Origin: Nonomuraea endophytica
Lineage (GTDB): Bacteria > Actinomycetota > Actinomycetes > Streptosporangiales > Streptosporangiaceae
NCBI RefSeq assembly: GCF_014203235.1
Contig: NZ_JACHIN010000018.1
Coordinates: forward strand, 124,001-188,000
DNA: 64,000 nt
Direction of reading: 5' to 3'
Positions 1-9,242 of this stretch are shown piece by piece. The position numbers and the translations under genes are program-made. Numbering within the stretch: position 1 is the stretch's first letter; every line of letters starts with the position of its first letter. The notes beneath the pieces are model-generated. The model had not been told where the DNA came from and ran no database searches. It worked only from the letters and a program-made list of their open reading frames with translations.

Positions 1-1384
1 TCTGGACGAGCAGCTCCAGGCCGACGCCCTTCTCGAAGTCCAGGTCACCGGTGGCGTTGACGTACCGCGTCACCGCGTCGGCGATGTCGGCGCCGACGTG
101 GAAGGCGGCGGTGCCCGCCGGCCAGTACCCCGAGCACTCGGCCCCGGTGATGGTCCGCCACGGGAAAGCCGCGCCCTCAAGGCCGAGCTGACGAGCGCGA
201 TCCTGGGCCATCGGCAGGGTGTCGCGGCGCCAGCGCAGGGCGTGGGCGGCCGCTTCAGGAGCGGTGTAGGTCAGGACCGGCAGGACGAACGTCTCGCTGT
301 CCCAGAAGGCGTGACCGTCATAGCCCGTCCCGGTCAGGCCCTTGGCCGGGATGGCCCTGCCCTCGGCCCTGGCTCCGGCCTGCAACACGTGGAACAGCGC
401 GAACCTTACCGCCTGCTGCACCTCGGCATCGCCCTCGACCTCGACGTCCGCGCGTTCCCAGAAGTCGTCCAGGTACGCGCGCTGCCCGCCGGCCAGGCCG
501 TCCCAGCCGGTCTGGGCCGCGGCCGTCAGCGCGGCCTCGACCTGCGCCCGTACGGCAGGCTCCGAGCGCGCATGTGACCAGCCATAGGCGACGTACTTGA
601 CCAGGCGCAGCCGCTCCCCGGCCTTCAGCTCGGCGGTCACCGTGTACCGGGCCAGATCCTCGAAGCACTCCACGGTCTCCTGCGCGGACGGCGGCGCGTC
701 CACCTGGTGGTCCATGGCGGCGGCCAGGCGCAGCCCGCTGACGGCCGTGCAATGCACCAGCACCGCCCCGGCGGCCCGGCCGCTGTGCTCCTCCGACCGC
801 AGCGGAGCCTCCAGCACGGCCGACACCCGAGGGTCGTCGTCGGCCTGAGGGAGCGCCTCGTTGGCGACCAGTTCCGACTGGACCACCACGCGCAGATCGG
901 CGCCGACGGCCTCGACCTCGTAGCAGATCGCCGCCACCGACCGCTGGACCAGCGACACCAGCCGCGTCGAGCGCACCCGCACGACCCGGCCGCCGGGCGA
1001 CTCCCACTCGACCCGGCGCTCCAGCAGGCCGGTGCGGAAGTCCAGGATCCGCTCGTGGTCGCGGACGTGCCCGTTGCGCAGATCGAAGGGCGCGTCGTCG
1101 ACGAGAAGGCGGATCACCTTGCCGTTGGTGACGTTGATGACCGTCTGGCCCGCCTCGGGGTAGCCGTATCCGGCCTCGGCGTACGGCAGCGGCCGGGTCT
1201 CGTGGACGCCGTTGAGGTAGGAGCCGGGCAGGCCATGGGGCTCACCTTCGTCGAGATTGCCCCGCCAGCCGATGTGCCCGTTGGACAGCGCGAACACCGA
1301 TTCGCTCTGGCCCAGGATGTCGAAGTTGAGCTCGGTCTCCCGCAGCCGCCACGGCTCCACGGTGTACGACGGATGCTGGATCAT
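1..1384 (-). CDS. Glycoside hydrolase family 65 protein (maltose/trehalose/kojibiose phosphorylase type), 3' end outside window
   Basis: Cytoplasmic enzyme that should phosphorolyse or hydrolyse an alpha-glucobiose. About 461 codons are visible, reading [16 protein letters not shown] at the N-terminus, then the family's beta-sandwich domain ([10 protein letters not shown] near residue 34) and the start of the (alpha/alpha)6 barrel ([38 protein letters not shown]). The catalytic Glu of the GPDEY-type motif would lie just beyond the window edge, so activity cannot be checked. The ATG overlaps the TGA of the upstream phosphoglucomutase gene as ATGA, implying translational coupling. With that neighbour, a phosphorylase releasing beta-glucose-1-phosphate is more likely than a hydrolase. 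Substrate is unknown. Confidence 0.88.
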   Translation of the reverse strand, partial: MIQHPSYTVEPWRLRETELNFDILGQSESVFALSNGHIGWRGNLDEGEPHGLPGSYLNGVHETRPLPYAEAGYGYPEAGQTVINVTNGKVIRLLVDDAPFDLRNGHVRDHERILDFRTGLLERRVEWESPGGRVVRVRSTRLVSLVQRSVAAICYEVEAVGADLRVVVQSELVANEALPQADDDPRVSAVLEAPLRSEEHSGRAAGAVLVHCTAVSGLRLAAAMDHQVDAPPSAQETVECFEDLARYTVTAELKAGERLRLVKYVAYGWSHARSEPAVRAQVEAALTAAAQTGWDGLAGGQRAYLDDFWERADVEVEGDAEVQQAVRFALFHVLQAGARAEGRAIPAKGLTGTGYDGHAFWDSETFVLPVLTYTAPEAAAHALRWRRDTLPMAQDRARQLGLEGAAFPWRTITGAECSGYWPAGTAAFHVGADIADAVTRYVNATGDLDFEKGVGLELLVQ

Positions 1385-2115
1385 CGCCGCTGCAGGAGTT
1401 CGGCGAGGTCGGTCACGACGGTGTCGGCGCCGTGGGCGCGCAGGGCCGCGGCCTGGCCGACTCGGTCGACGCCCACCACGAACCCGAAGTGCCCCGCCCG
1501 CCCGGCCTCGACACCGGCCAGCGCGTCCTCGAAGACCGCCGCCTGGCTGGGATCCACACCCAGCTCCCGGGCGGCGGCGAGGTAGGTGTCGGGCGCCGGT
1601 TTGCCCGGCAGGTGGTCCCTGGCGATGGTCACGCCGTCGACGCGTACCTCGAAAAGTCCGTCAATGCCCGCGGATTTCAGCACGTCGGCGCAGTTGGCGC
1701 TGGACGACACCACGGCCCGCCGCAGCCCCGCCGCGCGCACGGCCTCCACATAACGGACCGATCCCGCATAGGCCGCGACCCCGTCCTCCCTGATCCGGCG
1801 CAGGACGATCTCGTTCTTGGCGTTGCCGAGCCCGTTGATCGTCTCCGCGCCCGGCGGGTCACCGGGCGTGCCGTCCGGCAGGTCGATGTGGCGCGACTCG
1901 AGGAACGATCGGGTCCCGTCGGCCCGGGTCTTGCCGTCGACGTAGGCGTCGTAGTCCGCCACAGGATCGAAGGGCACGAACGGCTCGGCCCGGGACCGCA
2001 GATAGGCGTCGAACATCTCCTTCCACGCCGCCGCATGCACCTTCGCCGTCTGGGTCAGGACGCCGTCGAGGTCGAACAGGCACGCTCGCACCCGCTCGGG
2101 CAGGCCGGTCCTCAT
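1381..2115 (-). CDS. pgmB: Beta-phosphoglucomutase family HAD hydrolase
   Basis: Converts beta-glucose-1-phosphate to glucose-6-phosphate, the expected step after an inverting GH65 phosphorylase. The HAD nucleophile motif DLDGVL has Asp15 and Asp17; the cap domain follows, and the C-terminal [15 protein letters not shown] and [14 protein letters not shown] blocks match the family. The ATG at 2115 is chosen because AAGGAGGAGGAG lies immediately upstream; an in-frame start 10 codons earlier would place this ribosome site inside the gene. It is first in the operon and overlaps the GH65 start by four bases. About 244 residues, slightly longer than typical PgmB. Confidence 0.88.
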   Translation of the reverse strand: MRTGLPERVRACLFDLDGVLTQTAKVHAAAWKEMFDAYLRSRAEPFVPFDPVADYDAYVDGKTRADGTRSFLESRHIDLPDGTPGDPPGAETINGLGNAKNEIVLRRIREDGVAAYAGSVRYVEAVRAAGLRRAVVSSSANCADVLKSAGIDGLFEVRVDGVTIARDHLPGKPAPDTYLAAARELGVDPSQAAVFEDALAGVEAGRAGHFGFVVGVDRVGQAAALRAHGADTVVTDLAELLQRR

Positions 2116-2398
2116 CGTCTCCTCCTCCTTCGCCTGAACATCCACCTGTCCGAAATTTGGTCATTTCGAGCTGGCAAATCTGCAAAGTCCCCTGCTCGGG
2201 TACGGCTCACGCCTGATCACGCCTCGCCATCCGGACACCCCACCGGTGCCGACCCTTTCAACGGGCGTGTCCCGACCGCTCCCCAACGGGCGGATGTACA
2301 CCCACGCCGGTCGGGTAGCGGTGTGAAGCCGCCCCGCCCCCCGATCGGCGGGGGTGTGACCGCCGGTCAGCGGATGGTGGCGGCGTTGCCGGGTCACC

Positions 2399-2659
2399 GT
2401 GCAGGAAGCCCTCACCAACGTACGCGAGCACGCCCCCGGAACCCGCGCCCACATCGACATCCACTTGGCAGGCCGCGATGTGGAAGTCACGGTGACCAAC
2501 ACCGCGCCCACCAGTCCAGCTCTGACCCTGCCGAGCTCCCGGCAAGGCCTGATCGGCCTTCGCGAACGCGCCGAACTCCTCGACGGCACCTTCGAAAACG
2601 GCCCGACCCCAGACGGCGGCTACCGCATCCACGCCCGCCTCCCCACCCACACAGACTGA
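2399..2659 (+). pseudogene. C-terminal remnant of a two-component sensor histidine kinase (HATPase domain)
   Basis: Only the last part of an NarL-type sensor kinase remains: VQEALTNVREHAPG (N-box region), then VEVTVTNTAP, and RQGLIGLRERAELLDGTFENGPTPDGGYRIHARLP, the G-box end of the ATPase fold. An in-frame stop lies at 2357-2359, and the sequence before the N-box shows no dimerisation helix or sensor domain. No response-regulator gene is nearby. I read it as a deletion relic. The flanking stretch 2116-2398 and 2660-2989 otherwise holds no gene I can support. Confidence 0.6.
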
Positions 2660-2989
2660 TCTTGGTGGAGAGACGCTTCAGGTCTCGAACCAGCGGGAGG
2701 TTTCAGCGCGAAGGGGAGCACCTGTGGCCAGTGGACGGCGATGGGGCCCGGTGTGGGGGTGGCGCGCCGGTGTCCATGTGGTCGGCCTTTGGCGATCGTG
2801 GTGCGCGGGCGGGGCCGGGGGCGGAGAATCGGTCGGGTCGGGGCTGACCTTCAGGCAGGGGTACGGTCAGTCGTCGGAGGGGGAAATCTGGTAGGGGTGG
2901 GCAGGGTGGGGCGATCCGAGAAAGTGGGACATGTCAGGATTTGTCGCCTACTAAGCTCGGGGATCCGTCGACGAGCAGGGGGCTGAGCT

Positions 2990-4594
2990 GTGGCGCGTGG
3001 CACGACCATCACGATCGTTTCCGTGGTGACGGTGGTGGCACTGGGGGCCGCCGGCACCGGCGCCTATTTCCTGCTGCGCACCACGGGGAGTCCGGCCGAG
3101 ACCGCTGGGCGGTTCGCCGCCGCCTGGCAGAACGGCGACAACGCGGCCATGACCAAGGAGCTCGCGGCGCCGCAGTCGCTGGCCGGCTATGAGCAGATGC
3201 GCACCGGCCTGGCCATGGAGACGCTCAAGGTCACGCTGGGCCAGGCCGCTCCGGAGAAGGACGGGCGCTCGGCGGTGCCGTACACGGCGAGTATGAAGCT
3301 CAAGAACGTCGGCGACTGGAGCTACCAGGGACAGATCCCCGTGAAGGTGACCGATCGCACCTGGAAGGTCGACTGGACGCCGCAGACACTGCATCCGTCG
3401 ATGAGCAACGGCGCCGCGTTCGCGCTCAAGACACGCTGGCCGGAGCGCGGCGAGATCACCGACAGCACCGGTTCGCGCATCGACACCGGCCAGGTGGGCG
3501 GGTCGGTGCAGCAACTGGTCGGGTTCCTGGACAAGGCGACCAAGAAGGACATCGAGCAGCTCGGACCCTCCTACAAGGTCGGCCAGGCCGTCGGCCGCGG
3601 CGGGCTGCAGGAGAACTTCCAGAAGCGCCTGGCCGGCACGCCCACCACCGAGATCCAGCTCGGCGGCAAGACGCTGGAGACGATCGACGGCGAGAAGGGC
3701 GGGAGCGTGCAGACCACGCTGGACCCGCGCGTTCAGGACGCCGCGGTGGCCGCCGTCAAGGATCTGGACAAGCCGGCCGCGCTCGTCGCGGTCGAGAGCA
3801 AGAGCGGCGAGATCAAGGCCGTGGTCAACAACCGGGGCGGCTTCGACCGGGCGATCAACGGCCGGTACGCGCCCGGCTCGACGTTCAAGGCGGTGACCGC
3901 CATCGGCCTGCTGGCCGGAGGCGTCGGCCCGCAGGAGCGGGTCACCTGCCCCAAGTACGCCACCGTCGGCGGCCTGAAGATTCGCAACTCCGAGCGGGCC
4001 GAGTTCGGCTCGCTCAGCTTCTCCGACTCCTTCGCCTACTCCTGCAACACCACCTTCGCCCCGCTCGCCCAGCAGCACCTCGGCGCCGCCAAGCTGCTGG
4101 AGACGGCCGAGCAGGTCGGCTTCAACCAGCCGCTGGCGATCGGCGTGCCCGCCACCAAGCCGAGCTTCCCCAAGGCCGAGTCCGACGCGGAACTGGCGGC
4201 CGAGTCCTTCGGCCAGGCCCGCATCACCGCCAGCCCGCTCACCATGGCCTCGGTGGCCGCCGCGATCGCCGACGGCACCTGGCGCCCGCCCACGCTCGTA
4301 CCCGACATGAAGCAGAAGGCCGAGCCGCGCGAACTGCCCGAGGGCGTGAGCGACAAGCTGGGCTCGATGATGTCGGCGGTGGTCACCAAGGGCACCGCCA
4401 AGGCGGCCGGGCTGCCCGGCGGCACCCGCGGCAAGACCGGCACCGCCGAGTACGGCAGCGGCCCCAAGCTCGACTCGCACGCCTGGTTCATGGGCTACAA
4501 GGGCTCGCTGGCCTTCGCCATCGTGGTGGAGGGCGGCGGTGGCGGCGGCAAGGTGGCGGCCCCGGTCGCCGCGGCATTCCTCCGAGGTCTGTAG
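2990..4594 (+). CDS. Class B penicillin-binding protein / D,D-transpeptidase with NTF2-like (MecA_N) domain
   Basis: Membrane-anchored peptidoglycan transpeptidase. One N-terminal membrane segment (about residues 7-29) leads to an NTF2-like MecA_N domain (about 32-150), a linker domain, and the transpeptidase domain. All active-site motifs are present: STFK with Ser297, SCN at 351-353, and KTG at 482-484 followed by TAEYG. The GTG start gives a sensible short cytoplasmic tail (MARGTTITIV). 534 residues is usual for actinomycete PBPs of this architecture. It stands alone and ends at a bidirectional hairpin terminator. Whether it serves elongation, septation or sporulation cannot be told from the sequence. 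Confidence 0.9.
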   Translation: MARGTTITIVSVVTVVALGAAGTGAYFLLRTTGSPAETAGRFAAAWQNGDNAAMTKELAAPQSLAGYEQMRTGLAMETLKVTLGQAAPEKDGRSAVPYTASMKLKNVGDWSYQGQIPVKVTDRTWKVDWTPQTLHPSMSNGAAFALKTRWPERGEITDSTGSRIDTGQVGGSVQQLVGFLDKATKKDIEQLGPSYKVGQAVGRGGLQENFQKRLAGTPTTEIQLGGKTLETIDGEKGGSVQTTLDPRVQDAAVAAVKDLDKPAALVAVESKSGEIKAVVNNRGGFDRAINGRYAPGSTFKAVTAIGLLAGGVGPQERVTCPKYATVGGLKIRNSERAEFGSLSFSDSFAYSCNTTFAPLAQQHLGAAKLLETAEQVGFNQPLAIGVPATKPSFPKAESDAELAAESFGQARITASPLTMASVAAAIADGTWRPPTLVPDMKQKAEPRELPEGVSDKLGSMMSAVVTKGTAKAAGLPGGTRGKTGTAEYGSGPKLDSHAWFMGYKGSLAFAIVVEGGGGGGKVAAPVAAAFLRGL

Positions 4595-4601
4595 ACGCAA
4601 A

Positions 4602-4630
4602 GGGGCAACCTGGCCAAGGTTGCCCCCTTT
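4602..4630. terminator. Bidirectional hairpin terminator between convergent genes
   Basis: A perfect 10-bp stem GGGGCAACCT / AGGTTGCCCC closes a five-base loop GGCCA, followed by CTTT on the plus strand and preceded by GCAAA, so both strands have a short U-like tract. It sits between the PBP gene stop and the stop of the convergent secreted-protein gene. Confidence 0.8.
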
Positions 4631-4642
4631 CCTAACCAGCGG

Positions 4643-5764
4643 TCACCCGCAGCCGCGCTTGCCCGGCTTGGCGATCTTGCCTGCCGCCGCCCCGCTCTTG
4701 ACCGCCGTGTACCCGCCCACCACCAGGCGCCCCTCGAAGACGCTCTCCCCGGTGGACAGCTTGCTCAGCAGCCGGGAGGCGCCCGACTTGACGTTCACCG
4801 CGTAAACGTAGGTGCCCAGCACCGTGGACTCCTTCTTGCCCGGACGTTCCCGGCTGGCCGCCGCCACGATCTCCTCCGTGCCGAGCCAGTCGATCGCGTC
4901 GGCCCGGTTCACGTCGACCGGCAGCCTCGGCTTGACCTTGGTCATCTTGCCCGTCGTGGTGGAGTACACCGTCAGCCACACCGGCGTCATGTCCGGCCCG
5001 CACGCGGGCGGACCCTTGGGCACCAGGTTCGCCGCCCGGCCGTTGCGCGCGGTGAAGGCGCCCCAGATGAGGTGCTTGCCGGCCTTCTCCGGGATCTTGG
5101 CCTTGGTCGTCCGCCCGCCGGCGACGGTGTGGAACCATCCCCGATTCCCGATCCCGGGCTCGCTCAGCAAGGTCAGCCGTCCCGAACCGGGCTCGACGTC
5201 CAGCAGCGTCAGATCCCTGGGCATGTTCCGCGCCGTGCCGGACTCCACCTCGACGTAGGTGGTGACCGGACGGTCGGAATAGAGCGGGTGGGTGATCGCC
5301 AGGCCGCCGTCCCGCACGAACTTCAGGCTGAACGGCGAGCCGACCGACCCCTTCGGCGCCCGGTGCGGAAGCTCCCAGGTCTCCCCGGAGCCCAGGTCGC
5401 GTACCACCACGCGGTCGTCGGAAGCGCGCTGGTAGGCGACGCGGGTGCCGTCCGGGCTGATGGCGAAGGCCCCCGCCTCGCCGGCGTCGTCGGCCTTCTT
5501 GCCCTTCTCGTACGCGAGCGCCTCGGGGAAGGAGTAGATCCGCCCGCCGAGCGTCACCACGCGCCAGGTGTCGCACTTGCCGGTGGGCAGCAGATCCTTG
5601 CCCGCCGCACACAGATAGGCGAAGGCCGCGGCCCCCGCACCGGACTCCGGTAAAGCCGGCGGCTTGCCCGCCGTCGACGCCCCAGCGGCGCCGGCCGGCA
5701 CCGCGCAGCCGACCGCGGCCAGCGCGACCACCGCGGCCGACCGCAGGCAGGTTGAGATGTCCAT
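4643..5764 (-). CDS. Secreted TolB/propeller-like protein of unknown function
   Basis: 373-residue exported protein. The N-terminus MDISTCLRSAAVVALAAVGCAVPAGAA is a Sec signal; AAVGC could be a weak lipobox, otherwise cleavage falls after the Ala-rich stretch near residue 28. The body has blade-like repeats such as AFAISPDGTRVAY and VTLGGRIYSF, suggesting a WD40/TolB-type beta-propeller; paired cysteines (GKCD near the front and GPACGPDM) may form disulfides. The ATG at 5764 is supported by GGGGGGATCAACG upstream; the reading frame stays open further upstream but runs antisense through the ArsR gene. No pathway link is visible. Confidence 0.65.
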   Translation of the reverse strand: MDISTCLRSAAVVALAAVGCAVPAGAAGASTAGKPPALPESGAGAAAFAYLCAAGKDLLPTGKCDTWRVVTLGGRIYSFPEALAYEKGKKADDAGEAGAFAISPDGTRVAYQRASDDRVVVRDLGSGETWELPHRAPKGSVGSPFSLKFVRDGGLAITHPLYSDRPVTTYVEVESGTARNMPRDLTLLDVEPGSGRLTLLSEPGIGNRGWFHTVAGGRTTKAKIPEKAGKHLIWGAFTARNGRAANLVPKGPPACGPDMTPVWLTVYSTTTGKMTKVKPRLPVDVNRADAIDWLGTEEIVAAASRERPGKKESTVLGTYVYAVNVKSGASRLLSKLSTGESVFEGRLVVGGYTAVKSGAAAGKIAKPGKRGCG

Positions 5765-5917
5765 CGTTGATCCCCCCGTCGGGAACTGGTGTTTACTCCA
5801 TGTTGGAGAGCGCTGAGGCCGGGAAAGTTCGCGCCTGCCGCATGAACACGGCACGCACGGCGCGTAACCAGCTGTGACCACGCTCCTATCCTGATCACCG
5901 CGCCCTACGATGGCTGC

Positions 5918-6274
5918 ATGAGCGATCAGCCCACGTCCCCTACGGTTCATCGGCACCGGCCGGTGCCCGACCGGGAGCAGCTGGACGCCGCGAGCCGGGT
6001 GTTCGGCCTGCTGGCCGACTCGACGCGGCTGCACCTGCTGTGGTTGCTGTCGGAGGGGGAGGCCGACGTGAGCCACCTCGCCGCGGCCAGCGGCGCGGCG
6101 CAGCCCGCCGTCAGCCAGCACCTGGCCAAGCTGCGGCTGGCCAGCCTGGTGCAGTCGCGCAGGGAGGGGCGCCGCGTGGTGTACTCGCTGCGCGATGGCC
6201 ACCTGCGCAACCTCGTCACCGAAGCCCTGAGCCACGCCGAGCACAAGGTGACCGGCGACCCCTGGCACGCCTAG
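5918..6274 (+). CDS. ArsR-family winged-helix repressor
   Basis: 118-residue dimeric DNA-binding protein. The winged helix spans DSTRLHLLWLLSEGEADVSHLAAAS, recognition helix QPAVSQHLAKLRLASLV and wing SRREGRRVVYSLRD. There are no cysteines or obvious CxC metal site, so it may respond to a non-metal ligand or to the histidines (HRHRP near the N-terminus, HAEHK near the C-terminus). It is followed 75 bp later by an MFS efflux gene with a dyad between them, so it probably represses that exporter. Confidence 0.85.
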   Translation: MSDQPTSPTVHRHRPVPDREQLDAASRVFGLLADSTRLHLLWLLSEGEADVSHLAAASGAAQPAVSQHLAKLRLASLVQSRREGRRVVYSLRDGHLRNLVTEALSHAEHKVTGDPWHA

Positions 6275-6313
6275 CGGGAATGTTCCCGGCCCCTGCCGAG
6301 TTCAACGCATGCG

Positions 6314-6327
6314 CATATACGCATATG
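6314..6327. promoter_or_regulatory. Candidate ArsR operator (CATAT-N4-ATATG dyad)
   Basis: An inverted repeat CATAT-ACGC-ATATG lies in an AT-rich pocket just ahead of the MFS start, next to a GCATGC palindrome. SmtB/ArsR operators are typically AT-rich imperfect dyads of about this spacing. Assignment to the adjacent ArsR is inference. Confidence 0.4.
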
Positions 6328-6349
6328 TTGATTTCGAGCCGGGAGGACC

Positions 6350-7708
6350 GTGGCCATGTTCCAGGTACTGCGCGATCGTGCCTACCGCCGTCTGTTCGCC
6401 GCCCAGGTCGTCGCCCTCGTGGGCACCGGACTGGCCACCGTGGCGCTGAGCCTGCTCGCCTACGACCTCGCCGGAGCCGACGCCTCCGCCATCCTCGGCA
6501 CCGCCCTGGCCATCAAGATGGTGGCCTATGTCGGCATAGCCCCGGTGATCGGCGCCTTCGCCGACCGCCTCCCGCGCCGCGCGCTGCTCGTCAGCTCCGA
6601 CCTGATCCGCGCGGGGGTCGCGCTCGCACTGCCGTTCGTCAGCCAGGTGTGGCACATCTACGTGCTCATCTTCCTGCTCCAACTGGCCTCGGCCGCCTTC
6701 ACCCCGACCTTCCAGGCGGCCATCCCCGAGCTCCTGCCGAAGGAGCGCGACTACACCCGAGCCCTGTCCCTGTCCCGCCTCGCCTACGACCTGGAGACCC
6801 TGCTCAGCCCGGTCCTGGCCGCCGCCCTCCTCAGCGTGATCACCTACAACTGGCTGTTCATGGGCACCGCTCTGGGCTTCCTGGCGTCCGCGCTGTTCGT
6901 GCTGTCCGTGGTCCTGCCCAAGCCCCAGCCGGTACGGCACGCCGCCGGACCCTTCGCCAAGGCCGCCTCCGGCGTCAGGCACTTCCTGACCAAGGCGCCC
7001 CTGCGCGCCCTGCTGGCCATGAACCTGGCCGTCGCCGCGGCCGGCGCGATGGTCATCGTCAACACGGTGGTCCTGGCCCGCGAGCACCTGCAGCGAAGCA
7101 CCGGCGAGGTCTCCCTGGCCCTGGGCGCGTTCGGCGCCGGCTCCATGGCGGTCGCCCTGCTCCTGCCCAGAATCCTGGACAGGCTCACCGACCGCACCGT
7201 AATGCTGGCAGGTTCATTCACCCTGTTCACCGGCCTGGCAGCGATCACCGCGACACTGGCCACGGAAACACTGACATGGTGGACGATGCTCTCCACCTGG
7301 GCAGTCCTGGGCGCCGCCACAGCCGCGGTACTCACCCCAACAGGCCGCCTGATCCGCCGCGCGGTGTCACCGGAAGACCTGCCCGCCGCCTTCGCCGCCC
7401 AGTTCGCCCTGTCCCACGCCGCCTGGCTCCTCACCTACCCGCTGGCGGGCTGGCTGGCGACAACCGCCGGCATGACGGCCGCAGCGACAGCTCTGACGAC
7501 CCTGGCGGTGACCGCCGCGATCACCGCCCACCTCCTCTGGCCCAAGACCAAACCCGCGGGTGCCCGCCGTCCCGGCGCCACCACCGGGCCGCGCACCATG
7601 CGCCACCTCCACCACGCCCACCTGCCGGCCCGCCGGGCAGTACGAGACGAGGAGGCGGCCGGTATGGACCGGCGCGCCGGTCAAGAGGGCGACGTCACGG
7701 TGAGGTGA
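6350..7708 (+). CDS. MFS transporter (12 TM efflux type)
   Basis: 452-residue integral membrane protein starting MAMFQVLRDRAYRRLFAAQVVALVGTGLATVAL, typical of MFS exporters linked to ArsR regulators. The loop 2-3 signature is PVIGAFADRLPRRALLV; twelve hydrophobic segments follow. GTG at 6350 (or the ATG two codons on) is preceded by GGGAGGA. The C-terminal 45 residues are a hydrophilic His/Arg-rich tail (MRHLHHAHLPARR) unlike the membrane core. Likely drug or metal-complex efflux; substrate unknown. Confidence 0.85.
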   Translation: MAMFQVLRDRAYRRLFAAQVVALVGTGLATVALSLLAYDLAGADASAILGTALAIKMVAYVGIAPVIGAFADRLPRRALLVSSDLIRAGVALALPFVSQVWHIYVLIFLLQLASAAFTPTFQAAIPELLPKERDYTRALSLSRLAYDLETLLSPVLAAALLSVITYNWLFMGTALGFLASALFVLSVVLPKPQPVRHAAGPFAKAASGVRHFLTKAPLRALLAMNLAVAAAGAMVIVNTVVLAREHLQRSTGEVSLALGAFGAGSMAVALLLPRILDRLTDRTVMLAGSFTLFTGLAAITATLATETLTWWTMLSTWAVLGAATAAVLTPTGRLIRRAVSPEDLPAAFAAQFALSHAAWLLTYPLAGWLATTAGMTAAATALTTLAVTAAITAHLLWPKTKPAGARRPGATTGPRTMRHLHHAHLPARRAVRDEEAAGMDRRAGQEGDVTVR

Positions 7709-7792
7709 GACACGCCCGATGAGCGTGGAGGCGACGGGCCGCCACCCACGTCGGCGGGCGGTGGTGGGGGCGGCTTGCCGTAAGGGATAGAA

Positions 7793-7887
7793 GGCCAGAA
7801 GCCCGGAGAGGGGCCGGAAGCCCGGAGAGGGGCCGGAAGTCCGGAGAGGGGCCGGAAGTCCGGAGAGGGGCCGGAAGCCCGGAGAGA
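7793..7887. repeat. Five tandem copies of a 19-bp repeat
   Basis: The unit GGCCGGAAGYCCGGAGAGG occurs five times head to tail (7793, 7812, 7831, 7850, 7869); the first copy has CCAG for CCGG and the last ends in A. Copies alternate C and T at one position, and each contains a CCGGA-AG-TCCGG dyad or near-dyad, so the array could fold as serial hairpins. It lies between the convergent MFS and ROK genes; 7709-7792 shows nothing else. Confidence 0.9.
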
Positions 7888-7912
7888 AGGAGAGAGCCAC
7901 AAGGAAGAGAGA

Positions 7913-9064
7913 TCAACGAGAGGTGGGAAGAGGCACGTCGGGGGTGAAGAGCTGGTGGTCGAGGTGGGCGACGGCGTAGTCGATGGCGCCGGTGACCACG
8001 CATTCGTCGCCCAGCGTTGACGCCCGCACATCAGGCAGGCGGATGCAGGAGCGGCGCAGGCGCTCGCGCAGCGGGGGCAGCAGCACGTCGGCCGAGCGGG
8101 AGAACCCGCCCCCCAGCACCACCACCTGCGGGTCGAGCAGCAGGACCATCGCGCTGGTCCCCACCGCGAGGTCGTCCACGTACCTCTCGACCGCGGCCAG
8201 CGCGACCGGGTCGCCCGCCCGCGCCGCCGCCAGCGTGTAACCGGCGGCGTCGGCGGGCGAGGTGTCCGGGGGGATGATCGAGCAGTTCTGCAGGTGCTCC
8301 GGCGCGTCGAACCACTGCGCCTGCGGCAGCATCGCGATCTCGCCGGCCGCGGCGCCGAAGCCGCGGTGGACGTTGCCGCCGATGATGAGCGCCGCCCCCA
8401 TCCGGCGTCCGACGTGCAGGAACACCACGTCGGACGCGTCGCGGACGGTGCCGCGCTGGGCTTCGGCCCTGGCGGCGAGGCGGCTGTCGTTCTCGACGAC
8501 GACGTCGCAGGGGAACATCTCGCGCAGCCGTCCGGCCAGGTCGAGCCCGGTCCAGGCGGGGATCGCGGCGCAGTAGTGGATGCGGCCCTCGGGGGTGATG
8601 ACGCCGATCGTGCCGGCCGCGACGATCCACACGTCGGCGATCGTCTTGCCGCCGAGCGCCAGGCAGCTCGCGACGGTGCGTTCGATCGCGGCCAGCCGCT
8701 CCTCCACGGGCGTGTCCGGCCGCACGGGCTGGCGGGTCTCGGCGAGGATCTCGCCGTTGAGGTTGGCCAGGGCGGCGCGGATGTTGTGGCCGCCGATGTC
8801 GAGCCCCACCAGGTAGCCGCTGCTCGCACGGAAGCGGTAGCGGCGGGCGGGGCGGCCGATCGTGCCCTGCGCGGGCGGGGTCTCCTCCACCCAGCCGAGC
8901 TGCATCAGCTCGTCGACGACCTCCTTCATGGAGGGCCGCGACAGCCCGGTGCGCTTGGCCAGGGCGGACAACGTCAGCGGTCCCGCGCCGCGCAGCGCCC
9001 CGATCGCGGTCAGGGAGTTGAGTTGCCTGAGCCGCGACAGGTCGCCGCCCCGAAGTGTGGCCAT
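7913..9064 (-). CDS. ROK-family transcriptional repressor (NagC/XylR type)
   Basis: 383 residues: an N-terminal winged helix (LTLSALAKRTGLSRPSMKEVVDELMQLGWVEE) with the GRPARRYRF hinge, then a ROK sugar-binding domain with LVGLDIGGHNIRAALANL and VVVENDSRLAARAE. The ROK zinc Cys cluster is not evident. It is divergent from a hexosaminidase-ABC importer operon, with repeated motifs in the shared spacer, so it most likely represses that operon and is relieved by an N-acetylhexosamine or its phosphate. Confidence 0.87.
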   Translation of the reverse strand: MATLRGGDLSRLRQLNSLTAIGALRGAGPLTLSALAKRTGLSRPSMKEVVDELMQLGWVEETPPAQGTIGRPARRYRFRASSGYLVGLDIGGHNIRAALANLNGEILAETRQPVRPDTPVEERLAAIERTVASCLALGGKTIADVWIVAAGTIGVITPEGRIHYCAAIPAWTGLDLAGRLREMFPCDVVVENDSRLAARAEAQRGTVRDASDVVFLHVGRRMGAALIIGGNVHRGFGAAAGEIAMLPQAQWFDAPEHLQNCSIIPPDTSPADAAGYTLAAARAGDPVALAAVERYVDDLAVGTSAMVLLLDPQVVVLGGGFSRSADVLLPPLRERLRRSCIRLPDVRASTLGDECVVTGAIDYAVAHLDHQLFTPDVPLPTSR

Positions 9065-9072
9065 CGCCGTCC

Positions 9073-9215
9073 TAATGCAGGTGTCCTCTGTAAGTCATGA
9101 TGCATTATGCCGCATCCAAGGTCCAAAGATGTCCGCGCAGCAGGGCTGTGAGCAGAAATGAGCATTGACCCTCATCGGCCTGGGTGTTAATAATGATGCA
9201 CTCCTTCGTAAGTCA
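9073..9215. promoter_or_regulatory. Divergent control region with repeated operator motifs (ROK/hexosaminidase)
   Basis: TAATGCA (9073-9079) is inverted as TGCATTA (9101-9107). GTAAGTCA occurs directly at 9090-9097 and 9208-9215, and TGATGCA at 9098-9104 and 9194-9200. The first cluster lies just upstream of the ROK start, the second just upstream of the GH20 start beside an AT-rich TTAATAAT (9187-9194). Two copies of the same composite site suit one repressor controlling both directions. Confidence 0.6.
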
Positions 9216-9242
9216 GCCGCCCCTCCCTAGGAGACCCGCCGA

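Noticed and set aside
2951-4600. A long minus-strand frame of 549 codons across the PBP gene
   Set aside because: It is the antisense shadow of a PBP with all active-site motifs; composition is Ala/Gly/Arg/His-rich with no domain.
5765-6268. Extended N-terminus of the secreted propeller protein
   Set aside because: Runs antisense through the ArsR gene; the signal peptide and ribosome site support 5764.
7793-7887. CRISPR-like array
   Set aside because: Units are directly adjacent with no spacers, and no cas genes exist in the window.
7681-8003. Minus-strand frames translating the tandem repeats as PLSGLPAP-type repeats
   Set aside because: The translation arises only from the repeated DNA; there is no plausible start or domain and the ROK stop at 7913 ends the real gene.
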